Below the pieces are notes generated by a model. It did not search any database, was not told the origin of the DNA, and saw nothing but the letters and a program-made list of their open reading frames with translations. Shown here piece after piece: positions 34,545 to 42,987 of a DNA stretch of 64,000 nt. A program made the position numbers and the translations under genes. Origin of the DNA: Tomitella gaofuii (GTDB taxonomy: Bacteria; Actinomycetota; Actinomycetes; Mycobacteriales; Mycobacteriaceae). Position 1 is the stretch's first letter; each line of letters opens with the position of its first letter. The stretch covers positions 186,001-250,000 of the forward strand of contig NZ_CP059900.1 in NCBI RefSeq assembly GCF_014126825.1, given 5' to 3'.

Positions 34545-35213
34545 ATGAAAAGCCACCGCCGGAACGAGATCGCGGTTGCGACTGCGCTGGCCGGTCTCGC
34601 CGGTTTCGTCGACGCGGTCGGCTTCATGAAGGCCGGCGGCTATTTCGTGGCCTTCATGAGCGGCAACACCACGCTCGCAGGGGTAGGGCTGGCCCAGGGG
34701 CGGTTCCACGATTTCGGGTTGGCGGCCGGGCTGGTGATCACGTTCGTGCTGGGGGTGATCGCGGGCTCGTTGCTCGGCCGCGGCGTGCGCGGCAGCGGCC
34801 TACCGCAGTGCCGGCGGATGTCCGTGGTGATGACGGCGGTCGCCGTACTTCTGCTGGTGGCCGCGCTGGCGGAACAGTCGGCCACCACCGCTGTCGTCGT
34901 GGCCCCGCTGCTGGCCATGGCCATGGGCGTGGAGAACGCGGTGTTCGAGCACGACGGCAAGGTCACCATCGGACTCACCTACATGACGGGCACGCTCGTG
35001 AAACTGGGTCAGAGCATCGCAGCGCTCATGGCCCGCGAACCGGCGTCGCCGTGGCGCCGGTATCTGACCCTGTGGGGCGGCCTCAGCGCGGGGACGGTGA
35101 TCGGCGCGGTCACCTATGCCACCATCGGCACTGCGGCACTCTGGCTCACCGTGGCCGCCGCGGCGACGGCGGGGGCCGCGCTCTGGCTGAAACCGACGTT
35201 GCAGTTCGAATAG
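34545..35213 (+). CDS. DUF1275 (YoaK-type) membrane protein
   Basis: A 222-residue polytopic membrane protein with six likely helices, starting with a basic MKSHRRNE. Family features are FVDAVGFMKAGGYFVAFMSGNTT and the later MGVENAVFEHDGKVTIGLTYMTGTLVKLGQ. The function is unknown; it was once proposed as a transporter. ATG 34545 is used; the open frame upstream overlaps the DUF2252 gene and is not coding. About 115 bases separate the two genes. Confidence 0.87.
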   Translation: MKSHRRNEIAVATALAGLAGFVDAVGFMKAGGYFVAFMSGNTTLAGVGLAQGRFHDFGLAAGLVITFVLGVIAGSLLGRGVRGSGLPQCRRMSVVMTAVAVLLLVAALAEQSATTAVVVAPLLAMAMGVENAVFEHDGKVTIGLTYMTGTLVKLGQSIAALMAREPASPWRRYLTLWGGLSAGTVIGAVTYATIGTAALWLTVAAAATAGAALWLKPTLQFE

Positions 35214-35300
35214 CGGACGAGCCCGTCACACCTCGGAATGTTCCCGGCGCCCGCGGCGTTCGGCCGGATTGGGGCGAAGCTCTCGAAGAGGAGGATGTCG

Positions 35301-36803
35301 GTGGAGTCACGGACCGGTCCCGGCGGCGCCGCGGACGGCGACACTCCGGACCCGGTCCGCTGGCGCATCCTCGCCGTGCTGTTGGTGGCGATCTTCATGT
35401 CGCTCGTCGGCGTGAGCATCGTCAATGTGGCCTTGCCGTCGATCCAGCACGGACTCGACGCCGCGCAGTCCGACGTGCAATGGGTGCTGTCCGGGTATGC
35501 GCTCACCTTCGGCATCGTGCTCGTCGCCGCGGGCCGGGCCGGCGACTTGATGGGCCGCGGCGGCATCTTCATCCTGGGCGTGGTCCTCTTCACCGCGTCG
35601 TCCGTGGCGGCCGGGCTCGCGCCCAACGCGGACGCGCTCAACGCCGCACGCTTCATGCAGGGCCTCGGGTCGGGGCTCCTGAACCCGCAGGGCGTGGGCA
35701 TGATCCAGCAGTACTTCCGTGGTGCCGAGAGGGGACGCGCGTTCGGCTTCTTCGGCAGCACCGTCGGGGTGGCGGTGGGTATCGGCCCGATCATCGGCGG
35801 GCTCCTGATCAAACTGGGCGGCCCGGACATCGGCTGGCGGCTGACCTTCCTGGTGAACGTCCCGATCGGTCTCGCTTGCCTGTCGCTGGCGCTCTGGTGG
35901 TTCCCGCGGCCGCTGTTCCGCCGCATCCGGGATGCGGCGACAGGCCGGGCGGTCCGGGTCGGCGACGCGGTGCGTGCGCTCGATCCCGTCGGCTCGATGC
36001 TGCTGGGGCTCGCAGTGCTCGCGGTGCTGCTGCCGTTCGTCGAATCCGGCGTCACGGCGTTCATCTGGCTTTCCCTTCCGGCGGGCCTGCTGCTGGCGTA
36101 CGCGTGGGTGCGGTGGGAACGCCGCTACGCACGCCTGGGCCGCAGCCCGATGGTGGACCTGAAGATCTTCTCCACCCGCAGCTTCACCAACGGCAGCGTC
36201 ATCGTGGCCCTGTACTTCCTGGGGATGACGAGCATCTGGGTGCTCGTCGCCCTCTACATGCAGGACGGCGCCGGGCACTCCGCGCTGGCGGCCGGCGCGG
36301 TCGGCATCCCGGCCGCGCTCATCTCCGCGGTCGCCGCGCACTGGGCGGGCACGCGGGTGATGACCTACGGGCGCAAGGTCGTGATCGGCGGCCTGCTCAG
36401 CGCGCTCACCGGGCTGGCGCTCAGCATCGCCGTCGTCGTCCTGCACGAGGCCGGACACATCAGCGAGTGGTGGCTTCTGGGGTCGCTGATCTTCATCGGC
36501 ATCGCGCAAGGGTCGGTGATCAGCCCCAACCAGACGCTCACGTTGGCGGACGTGCCGCTGTCGTATGCCGGCAGCTCCGGGGCGATCATGCAGACCGGGC
36601 AGCGTATCGGCACGTCCATCGGGATCGCGGTGATCACCGCGGCCGTGTTCGCGACGCTCGACGCCGCATCGTGGGCGGTGGCCGTGCCCGTGGGATTCGG
36701 ACTGATCGCGGTCGTCGTGGTGCTCGCGCTGGGCGTGGGCGTGAAGGACCTGCGTGACCGGGCGCGAACGGGCACGGAGCTGCCGGTGCCCGTGAGGTCT
36801 TGA
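35301..36803 (+). CDS. MFS transporter, DHA2 (EmrB/QacA-like) family
   Basis: Proton-driven efflux pump of about 500 residues and 14 membrane helices. MFS landmarks are FMSLVGVSIVNVALPSIQ, WVLSGYALTFGIVLVAAGRAGDLMGRG (motif A) and GIGPIIGGLLI (motif C, typical of drug exporters). Several starts are possible; GTG 35301 has GAGGAGG at 6 bases, whereas ATG 35295 lies directly against that site. No adjacent regulator is seen. The substrate is unknown, likely a toxic organic compound. Confidence 0.9.
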   Translation: MESRTGPGGAADGDTPDPVRWRILAVLLVAIFMSLVGVSIVNVALPSIQHGLDAAQSDVQWVLSGYALTFGIVLVAAGRAGDLMGRGGIFILGVVLFTASSVAAGLAPNADALNAARFMQGLGSGLLNPQGVGMIQQYFRGAERGRAFGFFGSTVGVAVGIGPIIGGLLIKLGGPDIGWRLTFLVNVPIGLACLSLALWWFPRPLFRRIRDAATGRAVRVGDAVRALDPVGSMLLGLAVLAVLLPFVESGVTAFIWLSLPAGLLLAYAWVRWERRYARLGRSPMVDLKIFSTRSFTNGSVIVALYFLGMTSIWVLVALYMQDGAGHSALAAGAVGIPAALISAVAAHWAGTRVMTYGRKVVIGGLLSALTGLALSIAVVVLHEAGHISEWWLLGSLIFIGIAQGSVISPNQTLTLADVPLSYAGSSGAIMQTGQRIGTSIGIAVITAAVFATLDAASWAVAVPVGFGLIAVVVVLALGVGVKDLRDRARTGTELPVPVRS

Positions 36804-36813
36804 CGCAGTGTCG

Positions 36814-37200
36814 CTATTGCTGCATCTCCATGTGCAGCACCTCCCAGAGGTGCCCGTCGGGATCGCGGAATGCGCCGGCGTACATCGGCCCGTCCTCCAT
36901 GCGCCAGTCGGTGTGGGTGGCACCGGCGTCCGCGGCCTTGGCGCACAGCGCGTCCACCTCGGCGCGGTCGAGGGCTTGAAAGGCGAGGATCGACTCGGTA
37001 CCCGAGTGCGGAGCGGTGTCGTGGAAGCCGTGGAAGAAGTCCTGGCGCAGCAGCATCACCGAGGCGAGGTCGTTGATGACCAGGCATGCGGCCTTGTCGT
37101 CGCTGAAGTTCTCGTTGAACGCGAATCCCAGTGCCGTCCAGAAATCACGGGCCTTCGTCACGTCTGCGACAGGGAGGTTGGGGAAAATCATGCGGGCCAT
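36814..37200 (-). CDS. VOC (glyoxalase/bleomycin-resistance) family protein
   Basis: A 128-residue small protein of two beta-alpha-beta-beta-beta modules: MIFPNLPVADVTKARDFWTALGF at the start and GPMYAGAFRDPDGHLWEVLHM at the end. The latter contains the His/Glu metal-site pattern of many VOC enzymes. It could be a lyase, dioxygenase-like or drug-binding protein; the substrate is unknown. The real start is ATG 37200, although the frame is open for more than 1 kb upstream. Convergent with the MFS gene. Confidence 0.87.
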   Translation of the reverse strand: MARMIFPNLPVADVTKARDFWTALGFAFNENFSDDKAACLVINDLASVMLLRQDFFHGFHDTAPHSGTESILAFQALDRAEVDALCAKAADAGATHTDWRMEDGPMYAGAFRDPDGHLWEVLHMEMQQ

Positions 37201-37351
37201 TTCGTCGCTTCCTTCGTCTGATGCGCTGGGGCGCTGCGGGTGATTCCCTGTGAATCGACCACCGGCCGCCCGGGAACTCATCGGTCCGGGCGATGATTCG
37301 TGCTGCAGGCTCCGGTCACCATTGGCATCCGAGTGGCGCGAGGAGGCGGGT

Positions 37352-37912
37352 GTGCCGGACCCTGTCGAGCTGCTGGAGCGCGCCGTGTCGTACACGCGTG
37401 GCGCCTTGCAGTCGGCCGGGGACGACCTGTCGGCGCCGACTCCGTGCAGCCGGTGGAATCTGGGCGAGTTGCTGGAGCACATGTCCGATGCGCTCGACGC
37501 GTTCATCGAGGCGAGCGCGGGTGTGGTCGAAGTCCACCCGGCGATCGGGTGCGGGGGCGATCGGACGGTCTCGGTCGGGGCGCACGTCGAGGTGCTGCAA
37601 CGCAAGGCGTGTGATCTGCTGAGCGCCTGGTCGGCTGCGAGGGCCGGGAGTGTCCGGCTCGCCGACACGCGGATGCGCCCGGGGCTCCTTCTGCAGGCGG
37701 GTGCGCTGGAGATCGCGGTCCACGGGCACGACGTGGCGGCGACCGGACCGCGGGGGCCTGTACTTCCGGGCCCGTTGGCGCGGGACCTGCTGCCGGTCGC
37801 GCGGATGCTCGTCACGCCGGGCGACCGCGGTGTGCGCTTCGGCCCGCCGGTCCCGCCCGCGACGCCGGCGCCGTCGGCCGTGCTGCTGGGATTCCTCGGC
37901 AGGGCGGAGTGA
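37352..37912 (+). CDS. TIGR03086-type (DinB/mycothiol maleylpyruvate isomerase-like) protein
   Basis: A 186-residue member of the DinB-like fold. It begins VELLERAVSYTRGAL, then APTPCSRWNLGELLEHMSDALDAF, where the His is the expected first metal ligand, and later LLLQAGALEIAVHGHDVA with the second His pair. Relatives use mycothiol as a cofactor, but the reaction here is unknown. GTG 37352 has AGGAGG five bases before it; the upstream ATG at 37250 lacks such a site. Divergent from the VOC gene. Confidence 0.82.
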   Translation: MPDPVELLERAVSYTRGALQSAGDDLSAPTPCSRWNLGELLEHMSDALDAFIEASAGVVEVHPAIGCGGDRTVSVGAHVEVLQRKACDLLSAWSAARAGSVRLADTRMRPGLLLQAGALEIAVHGHDVAATGPRGPVLPGPLARDLLPVARMLVTPGDRGVRFGPPVPPATPAPSAVLLGFLGRAE

Positions 37913-38014
37913 CGGCGGAGGGGACCCGGCTGTGCGGCGCACGCCCGGCCGGTCGGCACAATGGTCGCCGTCGATCCGGCGGAGCGGGCCGTCGGGGAGG
38001 GAGATCGGAGAGGC

Positions 38015-38662
38015 ATGGCGGATATCGGAGACGGCGCGGGGGCGATCGCGGCGGAGCGGGAGGATTCCGCGGAGGGACGCGCCCCGGGGCGGGCACGGCC
38101 CGCGCGCTGGGCGAAAGCAGTCACCGACGTGGGAGCGCCGTGGGTGCTCAACGCCGTCCTTCCCGTGTGGTTCGGCGTCGTGCTGGGGGCGCCGTGGTGG
38201 GGGGTGTTCGTCGCGGTGACGGCCGGCGTCCTCCCGATCTGCATGATCGTCGCGATGATGGTGCGCCGGCGCGTGGCCGACGTGCACGTCACCGACCGTT
38301 CCGAGCGCACCGCGGTCCTCGGGGGGATCATCGCGCTCGTGCTGGCCGGGGTGGTCATCGAGGCGCTCGCCTCGGCGCCGGCGTGGGCGCTGGTGGTCGG
38401 CACCGCGGGCCTGGCCACGATCCTGGCCGTCGGTGCGGTCACCGTCGCGGGCCGCTGGAAGGTGAGCGTGCATACGGCCGTGGCCGGCGGCTGGGTCGTG
38501 CTGGCCGCGGCCTTGGTGACGCCGTGGGCGCTGCTCGCCGCACCGTCGGTCGCCGTGATCGGCTGGTCGCGCGTCGCACTGGGCGATCACACGAAACTGC
38601 AGGTGATCGCGGGTGCCGTGCTCGGTGCGGTGATCTGCGGGGTCGCGTCGCTGTGGGCATGA
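38015..38662 (+). CDS. PAP2-like membrane protein
   Basis: A 215-residue membrane protein: an acidic/Arg-rich N-terminus of about 45 residues, then about six hydrophobic helices. The C-terminal part, WKVSVHTAVAGGWVVLAAAL, then IGWSRVALGDHTKLQVIAGAVLGAV, resembles motifs 2 and 3 of PAP2 phosphatases (SxHT and SRxxxGxHxxxQVxxG), but the usual KxxxxxxRP motif 1 is not obvious. It may be a lipid-phosphate phosphatase. The start could also be GTG 37961. Confidence 0.68.
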   Translation: MADIGDGAGAIAAEREDSAEGRAPGRARPARWAKAVTDVGAPWVLNAVLPVWFGVVLGAPWWGVFVAVTAGVLPICMIVAMMVRRRVADVHVTDRSERTAVLGGIIALVLAGVVIEALASAPAWALVVGTAGLATILAVGAVTVAGRWKVSVHTAVAGGWVVLAAALVTPWALLAAPSVAVIGWSRVALGDHTKLQVIAGAVLGAVICGVASLWA

Positions 38663-38683
38663 TCCGCGGGACGTAGGAATCCG

Positions 38684-38715
38684 AACACCCCTGTACAGCA
38701 TTGAACAGGGGTGTT
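38684..38715. promoter_or_regulatory. Perfect inverted-repeat operator upstream of tetR
   Basis: AACACCCCTGT at 38684-38694 and ACAGGGGTGTT at 38705-38715 form perfect 11-base arms with a 10-base spacer. The right arm ends 12 bases before the tetR ATG (38728) and overlaps a TTAAAT that could be the -10 element. This is the arrangement expected of an autoregulating TetR repressor. Confidence 0.65.
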
Positions 38716-38727
38716 AAATTCACCGTG

Positions 38728-39378
38728 ATGGTGGCGCAACGCGAGCGCGGTCGCGGCCGCGGCGAGGATGGTCCGGAAACGTTCATCCGGGGTGCCCGCC
38801 GTCGCCAATTGGTCGAGTGCGCCATCGAGGTGATCGCCGAGGTGGGCCTGGCCCGTGCCTCGACGGTGCGGATCGCCGAGCGCGCCGGGGTCAGCCGCGG
38901 CGTCCTCACCTACCATTTCCGCGACCGCGCCGAGCTGATCGACCAGGTGATCGCGCGGGTCTATGAACTCGGCGCGCGGGCGCTCGATCCCGGCCTGCGC
39001 GATACCGCGACGCCGCGAGAGTTCCTGCTGGCGTTCATCGGCGGCAGCGTCGAGTTCTACGCCGCCTATCCTCGCCACGTCGCCGCACTGCACGCCGTGT
39101 TCGCCGGGTACGAGGAGGGCGCCCCCGCCCGCGGGGAGGATCGGCGGCACACCCGCGAGCTCGATCAGTTGTGTGAACTGCTCTGGGAGGGCCAGACGCG
39201 CGGCGAGTTCCGCGACTTCAATGTGGACGTGATGGCCCGTACCGTCCGGCAGGCGCTCGACGGCGCGCTCGCGCATGTGGCCGCCGGTGGGCCGGTGCAG
39301 CCGTATGCCTCCGAGCTGCAGGCCTTGTTCGACGCGGCGACGCGGAGCGCCGCACCCCGGAGCGGAGAACCCCCATGA
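38728..39378 (+). CDS. TetR family transcriptional regulator
   Basis: A 216-residue regulator. The N-terminal HTH is clear: LVECAIEVIAEVGLARASTVRIAERAGVS, then RGVLTYHFRDRAELIDQVI. The C-terminal ligand domain includes FLLAFIGGSVEFYAAYPRHVAAL and ends RQALDGALAHVAAGG. ATG 38728 is used; a longer TTG-started version (38701) would cover the operator. The stop overlaps the esterase ATG (ATGA), so it is the first gene of a tetR-esterase-serine hydrolase operon that it probably controls. Confidence 0.9.
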   Translation: MVAQRERGRGRGEDGPETFIRGARRRQLVECAIEVIAEVGLARASTVRIAERAGVSRGVLTYHFRDRAELIDQVIARVYELGARALDPGLRDTATPREFLLAFIGGSVEFYAAYPRHVAALHAVFAGYEEGAPARGEDRRHTRELDQLCELLWEGQTRGEFRDFNVDVMARTVRQALDGALAHVAAGGPVQPYASELQALFDAATRSAAPRSGEPP

Positions 39379-41012
39379 GTTCGACGACATCCCCGATCGA
39401 GTTCCTTACATGCCTTGTCCGCACGGTCGTGAGCGTGGTGGTGGCCGCGTCCGTCGCGGCGGCGACCGCCGTCACCGTGCACGCGCAGGCGCCGCCGGCC
39501 GCGCCGCTCACGGTCGAGCTGGATTCCGGCGCCGTCCGCGGAAGCGCCGACGGATCCACCCGCGAGTTCCTCGGCATCCCCTACGCCGCGCCGCCCGTCG
39601 GTGCGCTGCGATGGGCTCCGCCGCAGCCCGTCACACGGTGGGAGGGCGTCCGCGACGCCACGGTGGCCGGTCCCCGCTGTGCACAGGCCGCGTCGGGTGC
39701 GGCCTCGTCCCTTCGGCCCGGGCGGCCGACCGCGGAGGATTGCCTCCACCTCAACGTCACCACGCCGGCCGACATGCCGCCCGGCGCGCGGCTGCCCGTG
39801 ATGGTGTGGTGGCACGGCGGCGGCTTCACCAGCGGTTCGGGCGGCGAGTACGACGCGACACGCCTGGCCGAGCAGGGGGACGTCATCGTCGTCACCGTCG
39901 ACTACCGGCTCGGCGTCTTCGGATACTTCGGACTTCCCGGCCTCGCGGGCTCGGGGAACTTCGGTCTGGCGGACCAATTCGCGTCGCTCGAATGGGTCCG
40001 GCGCAATGCTGCGGCCTTCGGGGGCGATGCGGGCAACGTCACGGTGTTCGGCGAATCGGCCGGCGGAATGTCGGCCTGCGCGGCGCTGGCCAGCCCGCGC
40101 GCGGAGGGGCTGATCGACAAAGCGATCATCTCCTCCGGCTCGTGCATGCTGGACTGGCCTGCGGGCACGCAGTTTCCCCGGTCGCCGGCGCAGCGGCCGT
40201 ACGTCCCGGTCGCCCAGGCGCGCGCCGACGGACTGGACCTGGCGGGGCGGTTGGGCTGCACCGAGGACGTGCTCGCGTGCATGCGCGCGCTGGGCGTGGA
40301 CGCACTGACGCCGCACACGCAGGAGTTCGCCAACCACCTGGCCTATGGGACGGAATTGCTGCCCGCCGACCCGGCGGAGGCTCTGGAGACCGGCGCGGTT
40401 CCGGACATCCCCGTGATCAGCGGCGGCAATCGCGACGAGGCCCGGCCCTTCGTGGCCGGTGCGATCATGTTCGACCCCACCACCATCACGGCGCTGACCT
40501 ACCCGGATCTGCTGGCGCGCGCCTTCGGTGAGGATGCCGGCGCGGTGGCCGCCGAGTATCCGATCAGCCGCTATGGCAACGCGGCGCTGGCCTGGGCCAC
40601 GCTGGTCACCGACGCGACCTGGTCCTGCCCCACGCTGCGGGGCGACCGTGCGCTGGCGCGGCGCGGCCCCACCTACTCCTACGAGTTCGCGGATCCGCAC
40701 GCGCCCAACGTCAACTTCACGTGGGTCCCGCAGTTCCCGATGGGCGCCGCGCACGCCAGCGACCTGCCGTACATCTTCGACCTGGGCGGGCAGAACATGC
40801 TGCTGCCGGGCGGCCAGCAGGCGTTGGCGGACTTGATGGTGGGGTACTGGACGGCGTTCGCGCACACCGGCGACCCCAATCATGCGGGCGCACCACGCTG
40901 GGCGCCGGCCGCACCGGAAACGACCACTGTGCAGCAGCTCGCGCCGGGGGCCGTGGGCCCCGTCGACGCGGGGGCGGCGCACCGGTGCGCGTTCTGGGAC
41001 GGTCTGGAGTAG
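39375..41012 (+). CDS. Secreted type-B carboxylesterase
   Basis: A 545-residue carboxylesterase/cholinesterase-family hydrolase with an N-terminal signal peptide (LVRTVVSVVVAASVAAATAVTVHAQA). Diagnostic parts are STREFLGIPYAAPPVGALRW, EDCLHLNVTTPAD, the oxyanion motif WWHGGGFTSGSGG, and the nucleophile elbow FGESAGGMSAC (Ser near residue 230). The Glu/His partners are likely in GGNRDEARPF and FAHTGDPNH. It acts on esters outside the cytoplasm. Overlaps tetR by ATGA; the serine hydrolase gene follows 3 bases later. Confidence 0.92.
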   Translation: MSSTTSPIEFLTCLVRTVVSVVVAASVAAATAVTVHAQAPPAAPLTVELDSGAVRGSADGSTREFLGIPYAAPPVGALRWAPPQPVTRWEGVRDATVAGPRCAQAASGAASSLRPGRPTAEDCLHLNVTTPADMPPGARLPVMVWWHGGGFTSGSGGEYDATRLAEQGDVIVVTVDYRLGVFGYFGLPGLAGSGNFGLADQFASLEWVRRNAAAFGGDAGNVTVFGESAGGMSACAALASPRAEGLIDKAIISSGSCMLDWPAGTQFPRSPAQRPYVPVAQARADGLDLAGRLGCTEDVLACMRALGVDALTPHTQEFANHLAYGTELLPADPAEALETGAVPDIPVISGGNRDEARPFVAGAIMFDPTTITALTYPDLLARAFGEDAGAVAAEYPISRYGNAALAWATLVTDATWSCPTLRGDRALARRGPTYSYEFADPHAPNVNFTWVPQFPMGAAHASDLPYIFDLGGQNMLLPGGQQALADLMVGYWTAFAHTGDPNHAGAPRWAPAAPETTTVQQLAPGAVGPVDAGAAHRCAFWDGLE

Positions 41013-41015
41013 GCG

Positions 41016-42974
41016 ATGCACAGGGTGGGGCGCGAAGCGATCCTGGCAGCGGGGGCGGCGTCCGCGGCCGTCGCACTATCGGCGGCGACGGCGGGTGTCG
41101 CGCAGGCCGAGCAGCCGCGCGACACGGACCCCGGTGCGGCGGCGGAAGCGATCGTCGACGCGATCGTGCCCGGTCAGCTTGCCGACGACCGCATTCCCGG
41201 GGCCGCCGTGGCGGTGGTCGCCGACGGGCGGATCGTGTTCTCACAGGGGTACGGCCTCGCCGACGTCGAAGAATCGCGTCCGGTCGACGCCCAGCACACC
41301 GGGTTCTTCCCGGCTTCGGTGGCGAAGACTTTCACGGCCATGGCGCTGAGCCGGCTGATCGGGCAGGGCGCGCTGGACCCGCACGCGGACGTCAACCGGT
41401 ATCTGGACGATTTGCAGGTGCCGGACACGTTCCCCGGGCAGCCTGTGACCGCGGCGGACCTGCTCACGCACACGGGGGGTTTCGACAACGACGTGGTCGG
41501 TCGCGCCTCCGCCAGCGGCGCGGGGCTGCCGTCGCTGGGCCGGAGCGTGGCCGACGCTCCGCCGGCCAGGGTGCGCGCCCCCGGCAGCGTCGTCGCGTAC
41601 GACAACTACGGCTTCGCGCTGGGAGGCCACTTGGTGGAGGAGGTCACCGGGCGCCCGTTCGCTGAGTACGTGCGCGAGACGGTGCTGGCGCCCGCCGGCA
41701 TGCATTCCACGACGCTGGCCCAACCTCATCCGCCGGCCGTGGACGAGTCGCTGGCCACCGGCTACCGCCCCGCCGGGGACGGCTACGAGGAGGCACGCGG
41801 GCAGTTCGGAGCCTGGACCCCGACGGGCGCCGGCGTTGTCACCACGGCGGCCGACGTGGGGCGGTTCATGCTCGCCCAGCTCGGCCCGGATCCGGCGCTG
41901 GGACGAGGTGTCACGGAACGCGTTCAACGGCAGCACTATGCGCAGGACGACCGCGTGCCCGGGATGGCCTACGGGTTCGCGGAACGTGCATGGTCCGGGC
42001 ACCGCGTGCTGGTGAAGGACGGGGATCTGCCGGGCTTCCACAGCAATCTCGCGCTGGTGCCCGACGCCGGCGTCGGGGTCTTCATCACTTACAACGGCGA
42101 CGGCGAGGACGGGGCCGCGTTCTGGGACGCCAAGGAGCTCACGCGCGCAGTCGTCCGTGGCCTGGTGCCGCCCGCGCCGGACCATGCAGGCGCGGGCGGC
42201 GCCGGTGCCGCGTCCGGCGCGCAGGTCGACGACACGTCCCGCTACGCCGGGACCTACCGCCCGTCCACGGTGAGCAGCGATTCGGTGATGCGGTTCGCCG
42301 GCCTCACCTCCTCGGTGCAGGTGCGCGCTGACGGCGCCGGGCGGATCACCACCACCGGGCTGTCGATGGACCCGTCAGTGCAGGAACAGCATTGGGTGCA
42401 GCAGACCCCGGGCGTGTTCACCGAGGAGGGCGGCCCCGGTCGGATCGCCTTCGACGACGGGGTCCTCGCGGGCGGCGGACCCGAGGCCACTGCGTACGAG
42501 CGGCTGTCCTGGTACGAGGATCCCGGGTGGCATCTGATCGCGATCGGCACCGCGGCCATCGTGCTTCTGCTCGCGGCCGCCGGATACCCGGCGGTCGCAG
42601 GGTGGGAACGATGGCGCCGCGCGAGGTCTCCGGTACCCGCCCGGATCGCGCGCGGTGCCATCTGCGCACGCCTGTCCGCGTGGCTCACCGGTGTGCTGGG
42701 CACGGCCTTCGCCTGCCAGTTCGCCGTGCTCGTCGCCGACGGCAACCTGCTTTCCGAGCGCGTGCTGCTGGGCTCGCCGCTGTTGACGTCGCTGCCGTGG
42801 CTGGGGGCCGCCCTGGTCCTACCGGTGGCCGGGACGATCGTCACGGCCCCGGTGGCCTGGATCCGCGGCTGGTGGACGGTGCCCGGCCGCGCGGCGTTCA
42901 CCGTCGTCACGGTCGCGGGGACCGTGTTCGTGGCGGGCGCCGCCAACTACGGCCTGGTCGCGCTGCCCGGATGA
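41016..42974 (+). CDS. Beta-lactamase-related serine hydrolase with polytopic C-terminus
   Basis: A 652-residue protein. A signal peptide (EAILAAGAASAAVALSAATAGVAQA) is followed by a class C beta-lactamase-fold domain at about 45-385, with the catalytic ASVAK (SxxK) near residue 102 and YDNYG (YxN) near 195. A beta-rich domain (DTSRYAGTYRPSTV) comes next, then four C-terminal membrane helices (from HLIAIGTAAIVLLLAAAGYP to the end). It is probably an outward-facing esterase or peptidase anchored by its C-terminus. Third gene of the tetR operon. Confidence 0.87.
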   Translation: MHRVGREAILAAGAASAAVALSAATAGVAQAEQPRDTDPGAAAEAIVDAIVPGQLADDRIPGAAVAVVADGRIVFSQGYGLADVEESRPVDAQHTGFFPASVAKTFTAMALSRLIGQGALDPHADVNRYLDDLQVPDTFPGQPVTAADLLTHTGGFDNDVVGRASASGAGLPSLGRSVADAPPARVRAPGSVVAYDNYGFALGGHLVEEVTGRPFAEYVRETVLAPAGMHSTTLAQPHPPAVDESLATGYRPAGDGYEEARGQFGAWTPTGAGVVTTAADVGRFMLAQLGPDPALGRGVTERVQRQHYAQDDRVPGMAYGFAERAWSGHRVLVKDGDLPGFHSNLALVPDAGVGVFITYNGDGEDGAAFWDAKELTRAVVRGLVPPAPDHAGAGGAGAASGAQVDDTSRYAGTYRPSTVSSDSVMRFAGLTSSVQVRADGAGRITTTGLSMDPSVQEQHWVQQTPGVFTEEGGPGRIAFDDGVLAGGGPEATAYERLSWYEDPGWHLIAIGTAAIVLLLAAAGYPAVAGWERWRRARSPVPARIARGAICARLSAWLTGVLGTAFACQFAVLVADGNLLSERVLLGSPLLTSLPWLGAALVLPVAGTIVTAPVAWIRGWWTVPGRAAFTVVTVAGTVFVAGAANYGLVALPG

Positions 42975-42987
42975 TGGGGCCGCCGCG

